From Sanguibacter keddieii DSM 10542 (lineage in GTDB: Bacteria; Actinomycetota; Actinomycetes; Actinomycetales; Cellulomonadaceae): 64,000 bases of DNA. Every line of letters starts with the position of its first letter. Positions within the stretch are counted from its first letter, which is position 1. The position numbers and the translations under genes are program-made. Positions 16,648-26,257 of this stretch are shown piece by piece. The stretch is from assembly GCF_000024925.1 (NCBI RefSeq), contig NC_013521.1:1302001-1366000 (forward strand). The letters are read 5' to 3'. The notes under the pieces were generated by a model. That model worked only from the letters and a program-made list of their open reading frames with translations. It was not told where the DNA came from and ran no database searches.

Positions 16648-19600
16648 GTGACGCTCGACCCCACGAACACGACCGAACCGACCGACGCGACAGCGAAGAA
16701 GCCCGCGCGTCGCCGCGTGACCCGCCCCGCCGCCGCCCCTGCGGCCGAGGCCGGAGACAGCACCAAGGACGCCACGAGCAGCGAGGCGCCCCGCAGCACC
16801 TCGACGACGAGCGCCCCGGCTGCCGAGACCGCCGCGCCGGCCCCCAAGACCCGCAGCCGACGTGCCACGTCCGCGAAGAAGACGGTCGAGACCTCCACGG
16901 CTCCGGCCGCCGAGGCTGCAGCCGCAGAGCCCGCCGCGGCCCCGGCGGCGGCCCAGAGCGCCGCACCGACCGAGGCTGCGACCTCGACCGAGGCCGCTGC
17001 ACCGGCGAAGGCCCCGCGCCGTTCGCGCCGGGTCACCAAGACCACCGAGCAGCTCGACGTGTTCGCCGAGCTCTCCGGCCCGACGAGCGCACCCGCTGCC
17101 GCTGCGAGCACCGCGCCGGCCGCCGCGGAGACCGCTCCCGCTGCCGTCGACACCACGGCCGCCGTCGACACCCCGGCCGCCGCCGAGACGACGGCGCCGA
17201 CCGAGGACGCCGCACCCCGTCGTCGCACCCGGGCAGCGACACGCAAGGCCTCGGCCCCTGCGTCCGCCGCCGCCCCGGCGTCTCAGGAGACCGAGCCGAC
17301 CGCCGGCACCACGGCCCCGGCACCTGTGTCCGACGCCCCGGCCGAGGCGCCTGCCCGTGCACCGCGGCGCTCGCGCTCGCGTGCGGCGGCCCCGGCCACG
17401 ACGCCGACCCACGAGGACGAGGTCGCCAGCCTCGACGTCGTGGCCTCGATCGAGGCCCTCGCCACCGAGCCCGCGTCGAAGCCGGCCCGTCGCAGCCGCA
17501 AGGCGGCCTCCGCGCCCGCGACCGCCCTCTTCGAGGACGCCGAGGTCTCCCGCCCCCGTCGTGCGGCGACCCGCGCCGCGTCGGCCCCTGCTGCGGTCGA
17601 GGCCGAGCAGACGGCCCCCGCCGCCGAGGCAGGCTCGACGAGCACCTCGACCAGCGACGTGCCTGCCGTGACCGCCACGGAGCCGCAGGCGGACGCGCCG
17701 CGCAAGACGCGCAGCCGTCGTGCCCGCAGCGCCGAGCCCGAGTCCCGTCAGGCACCGGCCGAGCCCGCCTCCGCCGAGCGCGACCACCAGGTCGCCGAGC
17801 CTGAGGCCGAGACGGTCGCCGAGGCCCCTGCCCGTCGCACCACTGCTCTGCTCTTCCAGGCACCCGACCCCGACGCCGGGCGTCCCCGACGTCGTCGGGC
17901 CCAGTCGCCTGCCGGCCCGCCCAAGGCGATCTCCGAGGCTGCTGCCGCCGTCGAGGTCGAGGAGGACGAGGACGAGGCCACCACCGACGAGGCGCTCGTC
18001 GCCGCGCAGGACCAGGACCTCGCCGGGTCCGACGAGGTCACGACGGACGAGTCCTCCGACGCTGACGACACGGACGACGCTGACGACTCCGACGGCTCTG
18101 ACGATGCGGACACCGACGGCTCGGGCGCGCCCCGACGTCGCCGCCGCCGTGGCGGTCGTGGACGCCGCAACCGCGGTGGCAACGACCAGCGTGACGAGGA
18201 CGACCGCGACTCCCGTCGGGACGACGACGCCGAGGGCGACGACGACTCCGACGACAGCACCGACGACTCGGGCGACACGCACACCGGCTCCTCGGACGAG
18301 GGCTCGCGCGGCGAGGGCGGGCGCTCGCGCTCGCGCCGCCGGTCCCGCGGTGCTGCCCAGCAGCAGACGTCCGACTCCGACGACGACGAGCCCGAGGGCT
18401 CGGAGGACTCCGACGACCACGACTCCGACGACTCTGACGACTCGGCGTCCAGCCGTCGTCGTCGTCGCCGCCGTCGTGGGTCGCGCGGGTCGGACAGCGA
18501 CTCGGCGCCCAGCAGCCCCGCGGCGGGGCGCAGCCAGGGTGGCTCGAGCCGTTCCGGCCGGACCGGCTCGGACGAGGTCACCGCGCTCAAGGGCTCGACG
18601 CGTCTCGAGGCCAAGCGCCAGCGCCGCCGCGAAGGACGCGACGCCGGTCGTCGCCGCTCGATCATCACCGAGGCGGAGTTCCTCGCGCGTCGCGAGTCCG
18701 TCGAGCGCTCGATGATCGTCCGCGAGCGGAACGGTCGCACCCAGATCGCGGTGCTCGAGGACGGCGTGCTCGTCGAGCACTACGTGTCGCAGCAGTCGCA
18801 GGCCTCGATGGCCGGCAACGTCTACCTGGGCCGTGTCCAGAACGTCCTGCCCAGCATGGAGGCCGCGTTCATCGACGTCGGCAAGGGCCGCAACGCCGTC
18901 CTCTACGCCGGCGAGGTCAACTGGGACGCCGCAGGCATGGAGGGGCAGCCCCGACGCATCGAGCAGGCGCTCAAGTCTGGCGACTCGGTCCTGGTGCAGG
19001 TCACCAAGGACCCGATCGGCCAGAAGGGCGCTCGCCTGACCTCGCAGGTCACGCTCGCCGGCCGCTACCTCGTCTACGTGCCCGGTGGTGGCATGACGGG
19101 GATCTCGCGCAAGCTCCCCGACACCGAGCGTGCGCGCCTCAAGAAGATCCTCCGCGAGGTCGTCCCCGAGACCGCGGGCGTCATCGTGCGCACCGCCGCC
19201 GAGGGGGCCAGCGAGGAGGAGCTCCGCGCTGACATCGCCCGGCTCCAGGGCCAGTGGGAGGCCATCGAGAAGAAGTCGAAGACCGCGTCCGCGCCGGCGC
19301 TCCTCCAGGGGGAGCCGGACCTCGCCATCCGAGTGGTCCGCGACATCTTCAACGACGACTTCACGTCGCTGACGGTCTCCGGCGACGGTGCCTGGTCCGA
19401 GATCTCGGAGTACGTCAACGCCCTCGCCCCGGACCTCGCCGAGCGCGTCAAGCGCTGGACGAGCGATAAGGATGTCTTCGCGGAGGCCCGGATCGACGAG
19501 CAGCTCGCCAAGGGCATGGACCGCAAGGTCTGGCTGCCCTCGGGTGGCTCGCTCGTCATCGACCGGACCGAGGCCATGACGGTCGTCGACGTCAACACCG

Positions 19601-20445
19601 GCAAGTTCACCGGCTCTGGCGGGACGCTCGAGGAGACGGTCACGCGCAACAACCTCGAGGCCGCCGAGGAGATCGTCCGCCAGCTCCGCCTGCGCGACAT
19701 CGGCGGGATCATCGTCGTGGACTTCATCGACATGGTCCTCGAGTCCAACCGCGACCTCGTCCTGCGCCGCATGGTCGAGTGCCTCGGCCGCGACCGCACC
19801 AAGCACCAGGTCGCCGAGGTCACCTCGCTCGGCCTCGTCCAGATGACCCGCAAGCGCGTGGGCCAGGGTCTCGTCGAGGCCTTCAGCGAGACCTGCGACC
19901 ACTGCAACGGCCGCGGGTTCATCGTCCACGACGAGCCGAACGAGAAGCACTTCCAGGGTGGCTCGCAGCCCTCGGGCGCCCAGGTCGCCGCGCAGTCCTC
20001 GGCCCCGGCCGACGGCGGCGACAGCAAGCGCTCGCGCCGCAAGCGCGGGGGAGCCAAGGAGACCGAGAGCACCACGGTCCCCGTGCTCCCCGAGGCCCGT
20101 GAGGCCGTCAAGGCGACCCTGGCGACCATCGCCGCGGCCGCGGCGCACGCCCACGAGCACGACGACGAGCACGGCCACGCGGCCGGGTCCGCCGAGCAGG
20201 GCGAGCTCGCGGTCGTCGAGGTGACGGTCGTCGAGACCGAGCAGGTCGTGGACGAGGTCGAGCAGGCCGAGCCGGCCGACGACGTCACGGTCGGCGAGCA
20301 GGCGACCGAGACCGAGACCGGGGCAGAGGACTCCGACGAGCAGGAGCCGAAGCGGCCCGTGCTCGACGTGGTCGCAGAGCTCCGGTCGGTCCGCCGACCG
20401 GTGTCCGGCCGCGGTCGTGGCGCCAAGAAGGCCGACCAGGACTGA
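16648..20445 (+). CDS. rne: Ribonuclease E/G
   Basis: RNase E/G is an endonuclease for mRNA decay and rRNA/tRNA processing. The 1265-residue protein has the actinobacterial layout with the catalytic core towards the C-terminus. Residues 1-435 are Ala/Pro/Thr-rich with Arg/Lys patches. Residues 436-620 alternate Asp/Glu/Ser runs with Arg runs such as RRRRRRGGRGRR. The core starts near 670: an S1 domain (GNVYLGRVQNVLPSMEAAFI), the DNase I-like site with VVDVNTGKFTG (about 980) and VVDFIDM (about 1025), and the zinc-link CDHCNGRGF (about 1083). An acidic tail ends it. GTG 16648 is the likeliest start but is uncertain because the N-terminus is unconserved. Confidence 0.93.
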   Translation: MTLDPTNTTEPTDATAKKPARRRVTRPAAAPAAEAGDSTKDATSSEAPRSTSTTSAPAAETAAPAPKTRSRRATSAKKTVETSTAPAAEAAAAEPAAAPAAAQSAAPTEAATSTEAAAPAKAPRRSRRVTKTTEQLDVFAELSGPTSAPAAAASTAPAAAETAPAAVDTTAAVDTPAAAETTAPTEDAAPRRRTRAATRKASAPASAAAPASQETEPTAGTTAPAPVSDAPAEAPARAPRRSRSRAAAPATTPTHEDEVASLDVVASIEALATEPASKPARRSRKAASAPATALFEDAEVSRPRRAATRAASAPAAVEAEQTAPAAEAGSTSTSTSDVPAVTATEPQADAPRKTRSRRARSAEPESRQAPAEPASAERDHQVAEPEAETVAEAPARRTTALLFQAPDPDAGRPRRRRAQSPAGPPKAISEAAAAVEVEEDEDEATTDEALVAAQDQDLAGSDEVTTDESSDADDTDDADDSDGSDDADTDGSGAPRRRRRRGGRGRRNRGGNDQRDEDDRDSRRDDDAEGDDDSDDSTDDSGDTHTGSSDEGSRGEGGRSRSRRRSRGAAQQQTSDSDDDEPEGSEDSDDHDSDDSDDSASSRRRRRRRRGSRGSDSDSAPSSPAAGRSQGGSSRSGRTGSDEVTALKGSTRLEAKRQRRREGRDAGRRRSIITEAEFLARRESVERSMIVRERNGRTQIAVLEDGVLVEHYVSQQSQASMAGNVYLGRVQNVLPSMEAAFIDVGKGRNAVLYAGEVNWDAAGMEGQPRRIEQALKSGDSVLVQVTKDPIGQKGARLTSQVTLAGRYLVYVPGGGMTGISRKLPDTERARLKKILREVVPETAGVIVRTAAEGASEEELRADIARLQGQWEAIEKKSKTASAPALLQGEPDLAIRVVRDIFNDDFTSLTVSGDGAWSEISEYVNALAPDLAERVKRWTSDKDVFAEARIDEQLAKGMDRKVWLPSGGSLVIDRTEAMTVVDVNTGKFTGSGGTLEETVTRNNLEAAEEIVRQLRLRDIGGIIVVDFIDMVLESNRDLVLRRMVECLGRDRTKHQVAEVTSLGLVQMTRKRVGQGLVEAFSETCDHCNGRGFIVHDEPNEKHFQGGSQPSGAQVAAQSSAPADGGDSKRSRRKRGGAKETESTTVPVLPEAREAVKATLATIAAAAAHAHEHDDEHGHAAGSAEQGELAVVEVTVVETEQVVDEVEQAEPADDVTVGEQATETETGAEDSDEQEPKRPVLDVVAELRSVRRPVSGRGRGAKKADQD

Positions 20446-20482
20446 CCGCAGGGACCGTAGGGCTCGAGACGAGGCCTCAGCA

Positions 20483-20523
20483 CGCCGCAGGCGCGGACGA
20501 CGACGTCGTCCGCGCCTGCGGCG
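20483..20523 (+). terminator. Terminator hairpin after RNase E/G gene
   Basis: Two 20-bp arms, perfectly complementary, flank a single central base, giving a very stable hairpin 38 bp past the stop. There is no U-tract. Confidence 0.8.
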
Positions 20524-20744
20524 TCTCCCGTGGTGGTGCGTCCCTGCACCGAGGCCTGCACCGGGCGCCGTCGGGGACGCCGATGAGTGCTGTCTCACAG
20601 GCCCGACGGGTGCCCGATGGTGGAGAGTGCCGTCGGAGTAGGGCATGATGGTCCTCGGAGCCTGACGGCTCCGTCTGTGCGCAGGTCGTGCAGGCACCTG
20701 CGAACCAGCCACCGAGAGCTGAGTAGCAGTGCTAGCAGTGGCAT

Positions 20745-20773
20745 TTGACCCTGAGCGCAAGATTCCGTAATCT
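20745..20773 (+). promoter_or_regulatory. Promoter of rplU-rpmA
   Basis: TTGACC (20745-20750), a 17-bp spacer and TAATCT (20768-20773) form the best sigma-70-type promoter in the window. An inverted repeat, AAGATT-CCGT-AATCTT at 20759-20774, covers the -10. Confidence 0.8.
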
Positions 20774-20912
20774 TGAACGTCGGCGCGTACTGAATCGCGC
20801 TGGTCCCTGTGTGCTCCCTGAGTCTGATGACGCCGCCAACGACCACGTCGATGGCCTGTCTACGAGTCAGGTGATGAGCATGCCGCAGACACTAAGAGAG
20901 ATGAGCAGCAAC

Positions 20913-21221
20913 GTGGTGTACGCGATCGTCAAGGCCGGTGGCCGCCAGGAGAAGGTTTCCGTGGGCGACGTCGTCGTCGTCGACCGACTTTCCGGCGACG
21001 CTGGCGAGTCCATCGAACTTCCCGCGCTGCTTCTGGTCGACGGGGAGAAGGTGACGACCAAGGCAGCAGACCTCGCCAAGGTCAAGGTCACCGCGGAGAT
21101 CGTCCGGGACGAGAAGGGCCCGAAGATCACCATCCTCAAGTTCAAGAACAAGACCGGCTACCGCAAGCGTCAGGGTCACCGTCAGCAGCTGACCCGCCTG
21201 AAGGTCACCGGCATCAAGTGA
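20913..21221 (+). CDS. rplU: 50S ribosomal protein L21
   Basis: L21 is a large-subunit ribosomal protein. The 102-residue product begins [19 protein letters not shown] and ends with [25 protein letters not shown], the conserved rRNA-binding tail. I start at GTG 20913 because the family normally begins MVYAIVKxGG; the in-frame ATG at 20901 would add MSSN, and neither has a strong ribosome binding site. It forms an operon with rpmA, 77 bp downstream, behind the promoter at 20745. Confidence 0.95.
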   Translation: MVYAIVKAGGRQEKVSVGDVVVVDRLSGDAGESIELPALLLVDGEKVTTKAADLAKVKVTAEIVRDEKGPKITILKFKNKTGYRKRQGHRQQLTRLKVTGIK

Positions 21222-21298
21222 TTTTCTCGTCGCGGTAGGCCTGTGCCTCCTGCGAACGACCTCGTCAGACACTCTTCAGCAGGAAAGCAGGTTCGGCC

Positions 21299-21556
21299 AT
21301 GGCACACAAGAAAGGCGCGAGCTCCTCGCGCAACGGTCGCGACTCGAACGCACAGCGTCTCGGTGTCAAGCGCTTCGGCGGTCAGCTCGTCAACGCCGGC
21401 GAGATCATCGTCCGCCAGCGTGGCACCCACTTCCACCCCGGCAACAACGTCGGCCGTGGCGGGGACGACACGCTCTTCGCCCTGACCGCCGGTGCGGTCC
21501 AGTTCGGCACTCGTCGTGGCCGCAAGGTCATCGACATCGTCGAGGCTGGCGTCTGA
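21299..21556 (+). CDS. rpmA: 50S ribosomal protein L27
   Basis: L27 lies near the peptidyl-transferase centre of the 50S subunit. The 85-residue protein begins [20 protein letters not shown], with the flexible N-terminal arm directly exposed. It therefore lacks the cleaved leader found in Firmicutes. The body shows [22 protein letters not shown] and [11 protein letters not shown], both typical. The AGGAAAGCAGG stretch upstream supports the ATG. A strong terminator follows 23 bp after the stop, separating it from obg. Confidence 0.97.
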   Translation: MAHKKGASSSRNGRDSNAQRLGVKRFGGQLVNAGEIIVRQRGTHFHPGNNVGRGGDDTLFALTAGAVQFGTRRGRKVIDIVEAGV

Positions 21557-21579
21557 GCTTCAGACTCCTAGATCTTCCG

Positions 21580-21614
21580 CAAGAGGGGCGCACCGGTTCG
21601 GTGCGCCCCTCTTG
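21580..21614 (+). terminator. Terminator after rpmA
   Basis: CAAGAGGGGCGCACC pairs perfectly with GGTGCGCCCCTCTTG (15 bp) around the loop GGTTC. The downstream arm ends in CTCTTG, giving a weak T-rich tail. Confidence 0.9.
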
Positions 21615-21671
21615 CTCATGCTCGCCCCACCCTGTCGCGCTGCGGCAGCTCGCTCGATGATTGGTTGACCG

Positions 21672-23225
21672 ATGGCTTCGTTCGTAGACCGCGTGGTCCT
21701 GCACGCCTCAGGCGGCAACGGCGGGAACGGCTGCGCCTCGATCCGCCGCGAGAAGTTCAAGCCGCTCGCCGGCCCCGACGGCGGCGCCGGAGGGATGGGC
21801 GGGAGCATCATCCTGCGCGTCGACGGTCAGGTCACCACCCTCCTCGAGTTCCACCACCTGCCGCACCGCAGCGCGCCCTCGGGCACCCAGGGCATGGGCG
21901 ACTACCGCCAGGGCGCCAACGGCGAGGACATGATCCTCTCCGTGCCCGACGGCACCGTGGTCAAGGACACCGACGGCAACGTGCTCGCCGACCTCATCGG
22001 TCTCGGCGCGGAGTACGTGGTCGCCGAAGGCGGGCACGGTGGGCTGGGCAACAACGCGCTGGCCTCGAAGAACCGCAAGGCCCCGGGCTTCGCGCTCCTC
22101 GGCGAGCCGGGCAACGAGGCGTCCGTCGTCCTCGAACTCAAGACCATCGCCGACGTCGCGCTGGTCGGCTACCCGAGCGCCGGCAAGTCCAGCCTCATCG
22201 CCGCGATCTCGGCCGCACGGCCCAAGATCGCCGACTACCCCTTCACCACCCTCGTGCCGAACCTCGGTGTGGTCCAGGCCGGCTCCTCGCGCTACACGGT
22301 GGCCGACGTCCCCGGTCTCATCGAGGGTGCGAGCGAGGGCAAGGGCCTCGGCCTCGAGTTCCTCCGCCACATCGAGCGCTGCGCGGTCCTCGTGCACGTC
22401 CTCGACTGCGCGACCCTCGACCCGGGTCGCGACCCGGTGAGCGACCTCGAGGTCATCGAGCAGGAGCTCGCCGCCTACGCGCCGGACCTCCAGTCCGACG
22501 GCAGCCGCATCCCGCTCAACGAGCGCCCCCGCGTCGTGGTGCTCAACAAGGTGGACGTCCCCGAGGCCCGCGAGCTGGCCGAGATGGTCCGCCCGGAGTT
22601 CGAGGCGCGCGGCGTCAAGGTCTTCGAGGTCTCGGCCGCCAGCCACGAGGGTCTCAAGCAGCTCACCTACGTCCTCGCCGAGTACGTCGAGCGTGCCCGC
22701 AAGCTCGCGCCGAAGCCGAGCATGGCCCGCACGATCATCCGCCCGAAGGCCGCGGACGGCTCCGAGTTCACGGTGCAGCGCAAGGAGGCCGGCGGCCAGC
22801 CGTTCTTCGAGATCCGCGGCACCAAGCCCGAGCGCTGGGTCCGCCAGACGGACTTCACCAACGAGGAGGCCATCGGCTACCTTGCCGACCGCCTCGCGAC
22901 CCTCGGCGTCGAGAAGCAGCTCTTCAAGGCGGGTGCTGTCGCCGGCGACGAGGTGCGCATCGGCCCCGAGCAGAACGCCGTGATCTTCGACTGGGAGCCC
23001 ACCCTCGTCACCGGTGCCGAGCTCCTCGGTGGTCCGCGCGGTACGGACGCGCGCATCGCCGAGCAGCTGCGCCCCACCCGCGAGGAGAAGCGCCGCGAGT
23101 ACACGGACCGCATGGACGCCAAGGCCGAGGCCCGCGCCGAGCTGTGGACCGAGCGCGAGCAGGGGCTGTGGACCGACCCCGACGTGGCCGTCGACGCGAC
23201 TGTGGACACCAAGGCAGACGACTGA
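21672..23225 (+). CDS. obg: GTPase Obg/CgtA
   Basis: Obg is an essential GTPase acting in 50S ribosome assembly and stress signalling. The 517-residue protein has the glycine-rich Obg fold (residues 1-160, [16 protein letters not shown] and [11 protein letters not shown]). The GTPase domain follows, with G1 [10 protein letters not shown]3 DVPGLIEGA and G4 NKVD. An OCT domain covers about 360-440, then comes an acidic Glu/Arg-rich tail. The rplU-rpmA-obg-proB-proA order is the normal actinobacterial one, although the hairpin after rpmA implies that obg has its own promoter. Confidence 0.97.
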   Translation: MASFVDRVVLHASGGNGGNGCASIRREKFKPLAGPDGGAGGMGGSIILRVDGQVTTLLEFHHLPHRSAPSGTQGMGDYRQGANGEDMILSVPDGTVVKDTDGNVLADLIGLGAEYVVAEGGHGGLGNNALASKNRKAPGFALLGEPGNEASVVLELKTIADVALVGYPSAGKSSLIAAISAARPKIADYPFTTLVPNLGVVQAGSSRYTVADVPGLIEGASEGKGLGLEFLRHIERCAVLVHVLDCATLDPGRDPVSDLEVIEQELAAYAPDLQSDGSRIPLNERPRVVVLNKVDVPEARELAEMVRPEFEARGVKVFEVSAASHEGLKQLTYVLAEYVERARKLAPKPSMARTIIRPKAADGSEFTVQRKEAGGQPFFEIRGTKPERWVRQTDFTNEEAIGYLADRLATLGVEKQLFKAGAVAGDEVRIGPEQNAVIFDWEPTLVTGAELLGGPRGTDARIAEQLRPTREEKRREYTDRMDAKAEARAELWTEREQGLWTDPDVAVDATVDTKADD

Positions 23226-23235
23226 CCACCTGCGC

Positions 23236-23241
23236 CACAAT
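23236..23241 (+). promoter_or_regulatory. -10 element of proB, leaderless type
   Basis: CACAAT ends 6 nt before the ATG at 23248, just past the obg stop. Confidence 0.55.
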
Positions 23242-23247
23242 GGTCGG

Positions 23248-24507
23248 ATGAGCGATTCCGGAACATCGATCTCTGACCGACACGACTCCGACTCGACCAG
23301 CAGCACCCCCCAGCGCACGCCGCAGGCACCCGGCGAGGGCGCCTCGGAGCGTGACAGCCCGATCCTCCCCGTCCCGAAGACCCCGCGGTCCCTCATGGGC
23401 ACCGCGGGGCGGGTCGTAGTGAAGATCGGCTCGTCCTCCCTCACCCGTGAGGACGGCACGCTCGACTCCGACGCGCTGACAGCGCTCGTCCAGGTCATCG
23501 CCGCACGGCACGCCGCGGGGTACCAGGTCGTCCTGGTCACCTCGGGCGCCCTGGCGGCGGGCCTGGGCCCCCTCGGCCTCTCGGCCCGTCCCGGCGACCT
23601 CGCCACGGCCCAGGCCGCCGCGTCCGTGGGCCAGGGCCTCCTCGTGGCCCGGTACACCGCGGCCTTCGCGGCGCACGGCATCCAGGTCGGGCAGCTGCTG
23701 CTGACGGCCGAGGACACCGTCCGGCGCGGGCACTACCGGAACGCGCAGCGTTCCCTCGAGCGTCTTCTCGACCTGGGCGTCGTGCCCGTGGTCAACGAGA
23801 ACGACGCGGTCGCGACGGACGAGATCCGCTTCGGCGACAACGACCGCCTCGCGGCGCTCGTCTCGCACCTCGTGCGCGCCGACGCGATGGTGCTCCTCAC
23901 CGACGTCGACGGCCTCTACGACGGACCGCCGTCCCGTGAGGGCTCGAAGCGCATCCCCGAGGTGCGCAGCCCCGCGGACATCGAGGACGTCGAGGTCACC
24001 GGCAGCGGCAGCTCTGTGGGGACCGGCGGGATGGTCACCAAGCTCAACTCGGTCCTCATCGCGACGCAGTCCGGCATCCCGGTCGTGCTGACGCAGGCCG
24101 TGAACGTCGAGGGCGCACTGCGGGGCGACCTCGTCGGCACGTGGTTCCACGCGACCGGCCGCCGTACGACGCGACGCCGGCTCTGGCTCGCGTACGCGTC
24201 GAAGACCCGCGGCAGCCTGGTGCTCGACGACGGGGCCGTCCACGCGGTCCTCGGGGGCACGGCCTCGCTCCTGCCCGCGGGCATCACGGGGGTCGTCGGC
24301 GAGTTCGAGGCGTCGGACCCCGTCGAGCTCGTGGACCGCGAGGGGAGGGTCGTCGCCCGCGGGCTCTCGGCCTTCGACTCCGCGGAGATCCCCGACCTCA
24401 TGGGGCAGACCACGGGAGACCTGCGCGACTCCCTGGGGGAGGGGTACGACCGTGCGGTGGTGCACCGCGACGACCTCGTGCTCGTGCGGCGCCGCAGGCG
24501 CAGCTGA
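23248..24507 (+). CDS. proB: Glutamate 5-kinase
   Basis: ProB phosphorylates glutamate to gamma-glutamyl phosphate, the first step of proline synthesis and a target of proline feedback. The kinase domain begins near residue 54 (GRVVVKIGSSSLT), with VTSGALAAGLGPLG, PVVNENDAVATDE and GTGGMVTKLNSVLIAT as substrate and ATP motifs. A C-terminal PUA domain follows from about residue 310. The 419-residue protein has an N-terminal extension of about 50 Ser/Pro/Asp-rich residues. The leaderless-type hexamer before ATG 23248 supports that long form. Otherwise translation could begin further in, for example at the methionine of SLMGTAGR. Confidence 0.95.
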   Translation: MSDSGTSISDRHDSDSTSSTPQRTPQAPGEGASERDSPILPVPKTPRSLMGTAGRVVVKIGSSSLTREDGTLDSDALTALVQVIAARHAAGYQVVLVTSGALAAGLGPLGLSARPGDLATAQAAASVGQGLLVARYTAAFAAHGIQVGQLLLTAEDTVRRGHYRNAQRSLERLLDLGVVPVVNENDAVATDEIRFGDNDRLAALVSHLVRADAMVLLTDVDGLYDGPPSREGSKRIPEVRSPADIEDVEVTGSGSSVGTGGMVTKLNSVLIATQSGIPVVLTQAVNVEGALRGDLVGTWFHATGRRTTRRRLWLAYASKTRGSLVLDDGAVHAVLGGTASLLPAGITGVVGEFEASDPVELVDREGRVVARGLSAFDSAEIPDLMGQTTGDLRDSLGEGYDRAVVHRDDLVLVRRRRRS

Positions 24508-24514
24508 CCTCGGA

Positions 24515-24541
24515 CCGCCCGGGCCAGGACGGCCCGGGCGG
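24515..24541 (+). terminator. Hairpin between proB and proA
   Basis: CCGCCCGGGCC pairs perfectly with GGCCCGGGCGG (11 bp) around AGGAC. It lies just after the proB stop and ahead of the separate proA -10. Confidence 0.65.
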
Positions 24542-24583
24542 GACCACCCAGCGGACGTGTGTCGCGCTGCACGACGCAGTCGC

Positions 24584-24589
24584 TAGCCT
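24584..24589 (+). promoter_or_regulatory. -10 element of proA, leaderless type
   Basis: TAGCCT ends 6 nt before the ATG at 24596. The six bases between, GGAGGG, also look like a ribosome binding site but are too close to the start to work well. Confidence 0.5.
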
Positions 24590-24595
24590 GGAGGG

Positions 24596-25960
24596 ATGAC
24601 TCAGGCAGACGACGGCGCAGTGCGCCACGAGGTGACCGAAGCCGTGCTCGAGACCGCCCGACGCGCGAAGGTGGCGTCCCGCTCCCTCGCGGCGGCGACC
24701 CGCGCGACGAAGGACGCGGCCCTCAACGCCCTGGCCGACGCCCTCGTCGCGGCCACGACGGAGATCGTCGCCGCGAACGAGACCGACCTCGCGCGGGGGC
24801 GCTCCAACGGGACGTCCCCGGGGCTCCTGGACCGGCTCGCCCTGACGCCCGAGCGCATCGTCTCGATCGCCGACGCGCTGCGCGACCTCGCCGCCCTGCC
24901 GGACCCCGTCGGCGAGGTCGTGCGCGGCTCGATCCTGCCGAACGGGCTGCGCCTGCGCCAGGAGCGCGTCCCCATGGGTGTGGTGGGCATGATCTACGAG
25001 GCCCGCCCGAACGTCACCGTCGACGCTGCCGGGCTCGCTCTCAAGAGCGGCAACGCGGTGATCCTGCGCGGCGGCAGCGCCGCAGCCAGCTCGAACGAGG
25101 TCATCGTGCGGGTGCTCGCCAGCGCGCTCGAGGAGCAGGGCCTGCCCGCCGACCTCGTCCAGTCGATCGACGCGCACGGCCGCCCCGGCGCCGTCGCCCT
25201 CATGCACGCCCGTGGCCTCGTCGACGTCCTGGTGCCCCGCGGGGGTGCTGACCTCATCCAGACCGTGGTGCGCGAGTCGACGGTCCCCGTCATCGAGACG
25301 GGCGTCGGCAACTGCCACGTCTACCTCGACGCCTCGGCCGAGCTCGAGACCGCGGTCTCGATCGTGCTGAACTCCAAGACGCACCGCGTCGGCGTCTGCA
25401 ACGCGGCCGAGACGCTGCTCGTCCACGCGGACGCCGCGCAGGCCCTGCTGCCCGGGGTGCTCGCCGCGCTCGGCGCGGCCGACGTGGTGGTGCACGCCGA
25501 CGCGCTCACCGCCGCGCTCGCTCCGGAAGGCGTCACCGTCGTCCCGGCCACCGACGAGGACTGGGCCACCGAGTACCTCTCGCTCGACCTCGCGGTCCGC
25601 GTGGTGCCCGACCTCGACGGGGCCATCGAGCACATCCGCACGTGGACCTCGGGCCACACCGAGGCGATCGTCACCCGTGACCTGCGGTCGTCCGAGCGGT
25701 TCGTCGCCGAGCTGGACTCTGCCGCGATCATGGTCAACGCCTCGACCCGGTTCACCGACGGGGCCGAGTTCGGGCTCGGCGCGGAGATCGGCATCTCGAC
25801 CCAGAAGCTCCACGCGCGCGGCCCGATGGGTCTCGCCGAGCTGACCACCACCAAGTGGGTCGTCAACGGCGACGGGCACGTGCGCGGCGCGGTCGCCGCC
25901 CCTGCGCGGCCGGTGACCTGCGCTCCGGCCGCCGAGAGCTCCGGTGACCTCTCGGGGTGA
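24596..25960 (+). CDS. proA: Gamma-glutamyl phosphate reductase
   Basis: ProA reduces gamma-glutamyl phosphate with NADPH to glutamate semialdehyde, the second step of proline synthesis. The 454-residue protein shows the family pattern: [21 protein letters not shown], the glycine-rich [15 protein letters not shown], and the catalytic cysteine Cys268 in [39 protein letters not shown] is the conserved C-terminal block. The final 30 residues are an Ala/Pro-rich tail. It is separated from proB by a hairpin and has its own -10 element. Confidence 0.96.
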   Translation: MTQADDGAVRHEVTEAVLETARRAKVASRSLAAATRATKDAALNALADALVAATTEIVAANETDLARGRSNGTSPGLLDRLALTPERIVSIADALRDLAALPDPVGEVVRGSILPNGLRLRQERVPMGVVGMIYEARPNVTVDAAGLALKSGNAVILRGGSAAASSNEVIVRVLASALEEQGLPADLVQSIDAHGRPGAVALMHARGLVDVLVPRGGADLIQTVVRESTVPVIETGVGNCHVYLDASAELETAVSIVLNSKTHRVGVCNAAETLLVHADAAQALLPGVLAALGAADVVVHADALTAALAPEGVTVVPATDEDWATEYLSLDLAVRVVPDLDGAIEHIRTWTSGHTEAIVTRDLRSSERFVAELDSAAIMVNASTRFTDGAEFGLGAEIGISTQKLHARGPMGLAELTTTKWVVNGDGHVRGAVAAPARPVTCAPAAESSGDLSG

Positions 25961-26034
25961 AGTGCGCGACGTTCCGTGCCGATAGGAGACGTGAGAGACT
26001 GGGCGCTCGAGAGACGCTCACGTCCCAGTGAGCG

Positions 26035-26060
26035 ACGGGCGGGCCCTCCGGGCCGCCCGT
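26035..26060 (+). terminator. Hairpin between proA and the small membrane gene
   Basis: ACGGGCGG pairs with CCGCCCGT, and inner CCC/GGG pairs extend the helix with a bulged G. It may end proA transcription or sit in the leader of the small gene 22 bp downstream. Confidence 0.5.
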
Positions 26061-26082
26061 GACCGACCCGATGGAGGATGAC

Positions 26083-26235
26083 GTGTTCGCAACAGTGCTG
26101 GCAGCCGCAGAAGAGCACGAGGTCGTGAACCACCTCGCGATGCCGCCCGTCGCCTTCGGCATCACGACCTTCGTGGTCCTCTCCGCACTGATGGCCGTGA
26201 CCTACGCCTTCCGCAGCGTGTGGACCCGTCACTGA
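26083..26235 (+). CDS. Small single-pass membrane protein, 50 residues
   Basis: A short gene begins at GTG 26083, with GGAGGA (26073-26078) correctly placed before it; an in-frame ATG at 26071 has no such site. The product starts [20 protein letters not shown], then has one hydrophobic helix (about residues 24-43, [21 protein letters not shown]), and ends in a short basic tail RSVWTRH. I do not recognise a function. Similar small membrane proteins stand between proA and nadD in related Actinobacteria as far as I recall, which suggests it is real. It lies 22 bp before nadD. Confidence 0.75.
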   Translation: MFATVLAAAEEHEVVNHLAMPPVAFGITTFVVLSALMAVTYAFRSVWTRH

Positions 26236-26257
26236 CCGTCGTCGAGATCCTGAGCTG

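Larger units (their letters stand above)
20446..20912 (+). other. 467-bp intergenic region before rplU
   Basis: It contains a strong hairpin just after the RNase E/G gene, then about 220 bp in which I see nothing specific, then a good promoter for rplU-rpmA and a leader of about 130 nt. No gene is evident. Confidence 0.6.

Noticed and set aside
16408-20760. A 1450-codon open frame on the minus strand opposite the RNase E/G gene
   Set aside because: It is an artefact of extreme GC content and of the repetitive Asp/Glu/Arg/Ala codons in RNase E/G. The product is low-complexity Arg/Gly/Leu/Asp sequence with no family motif.
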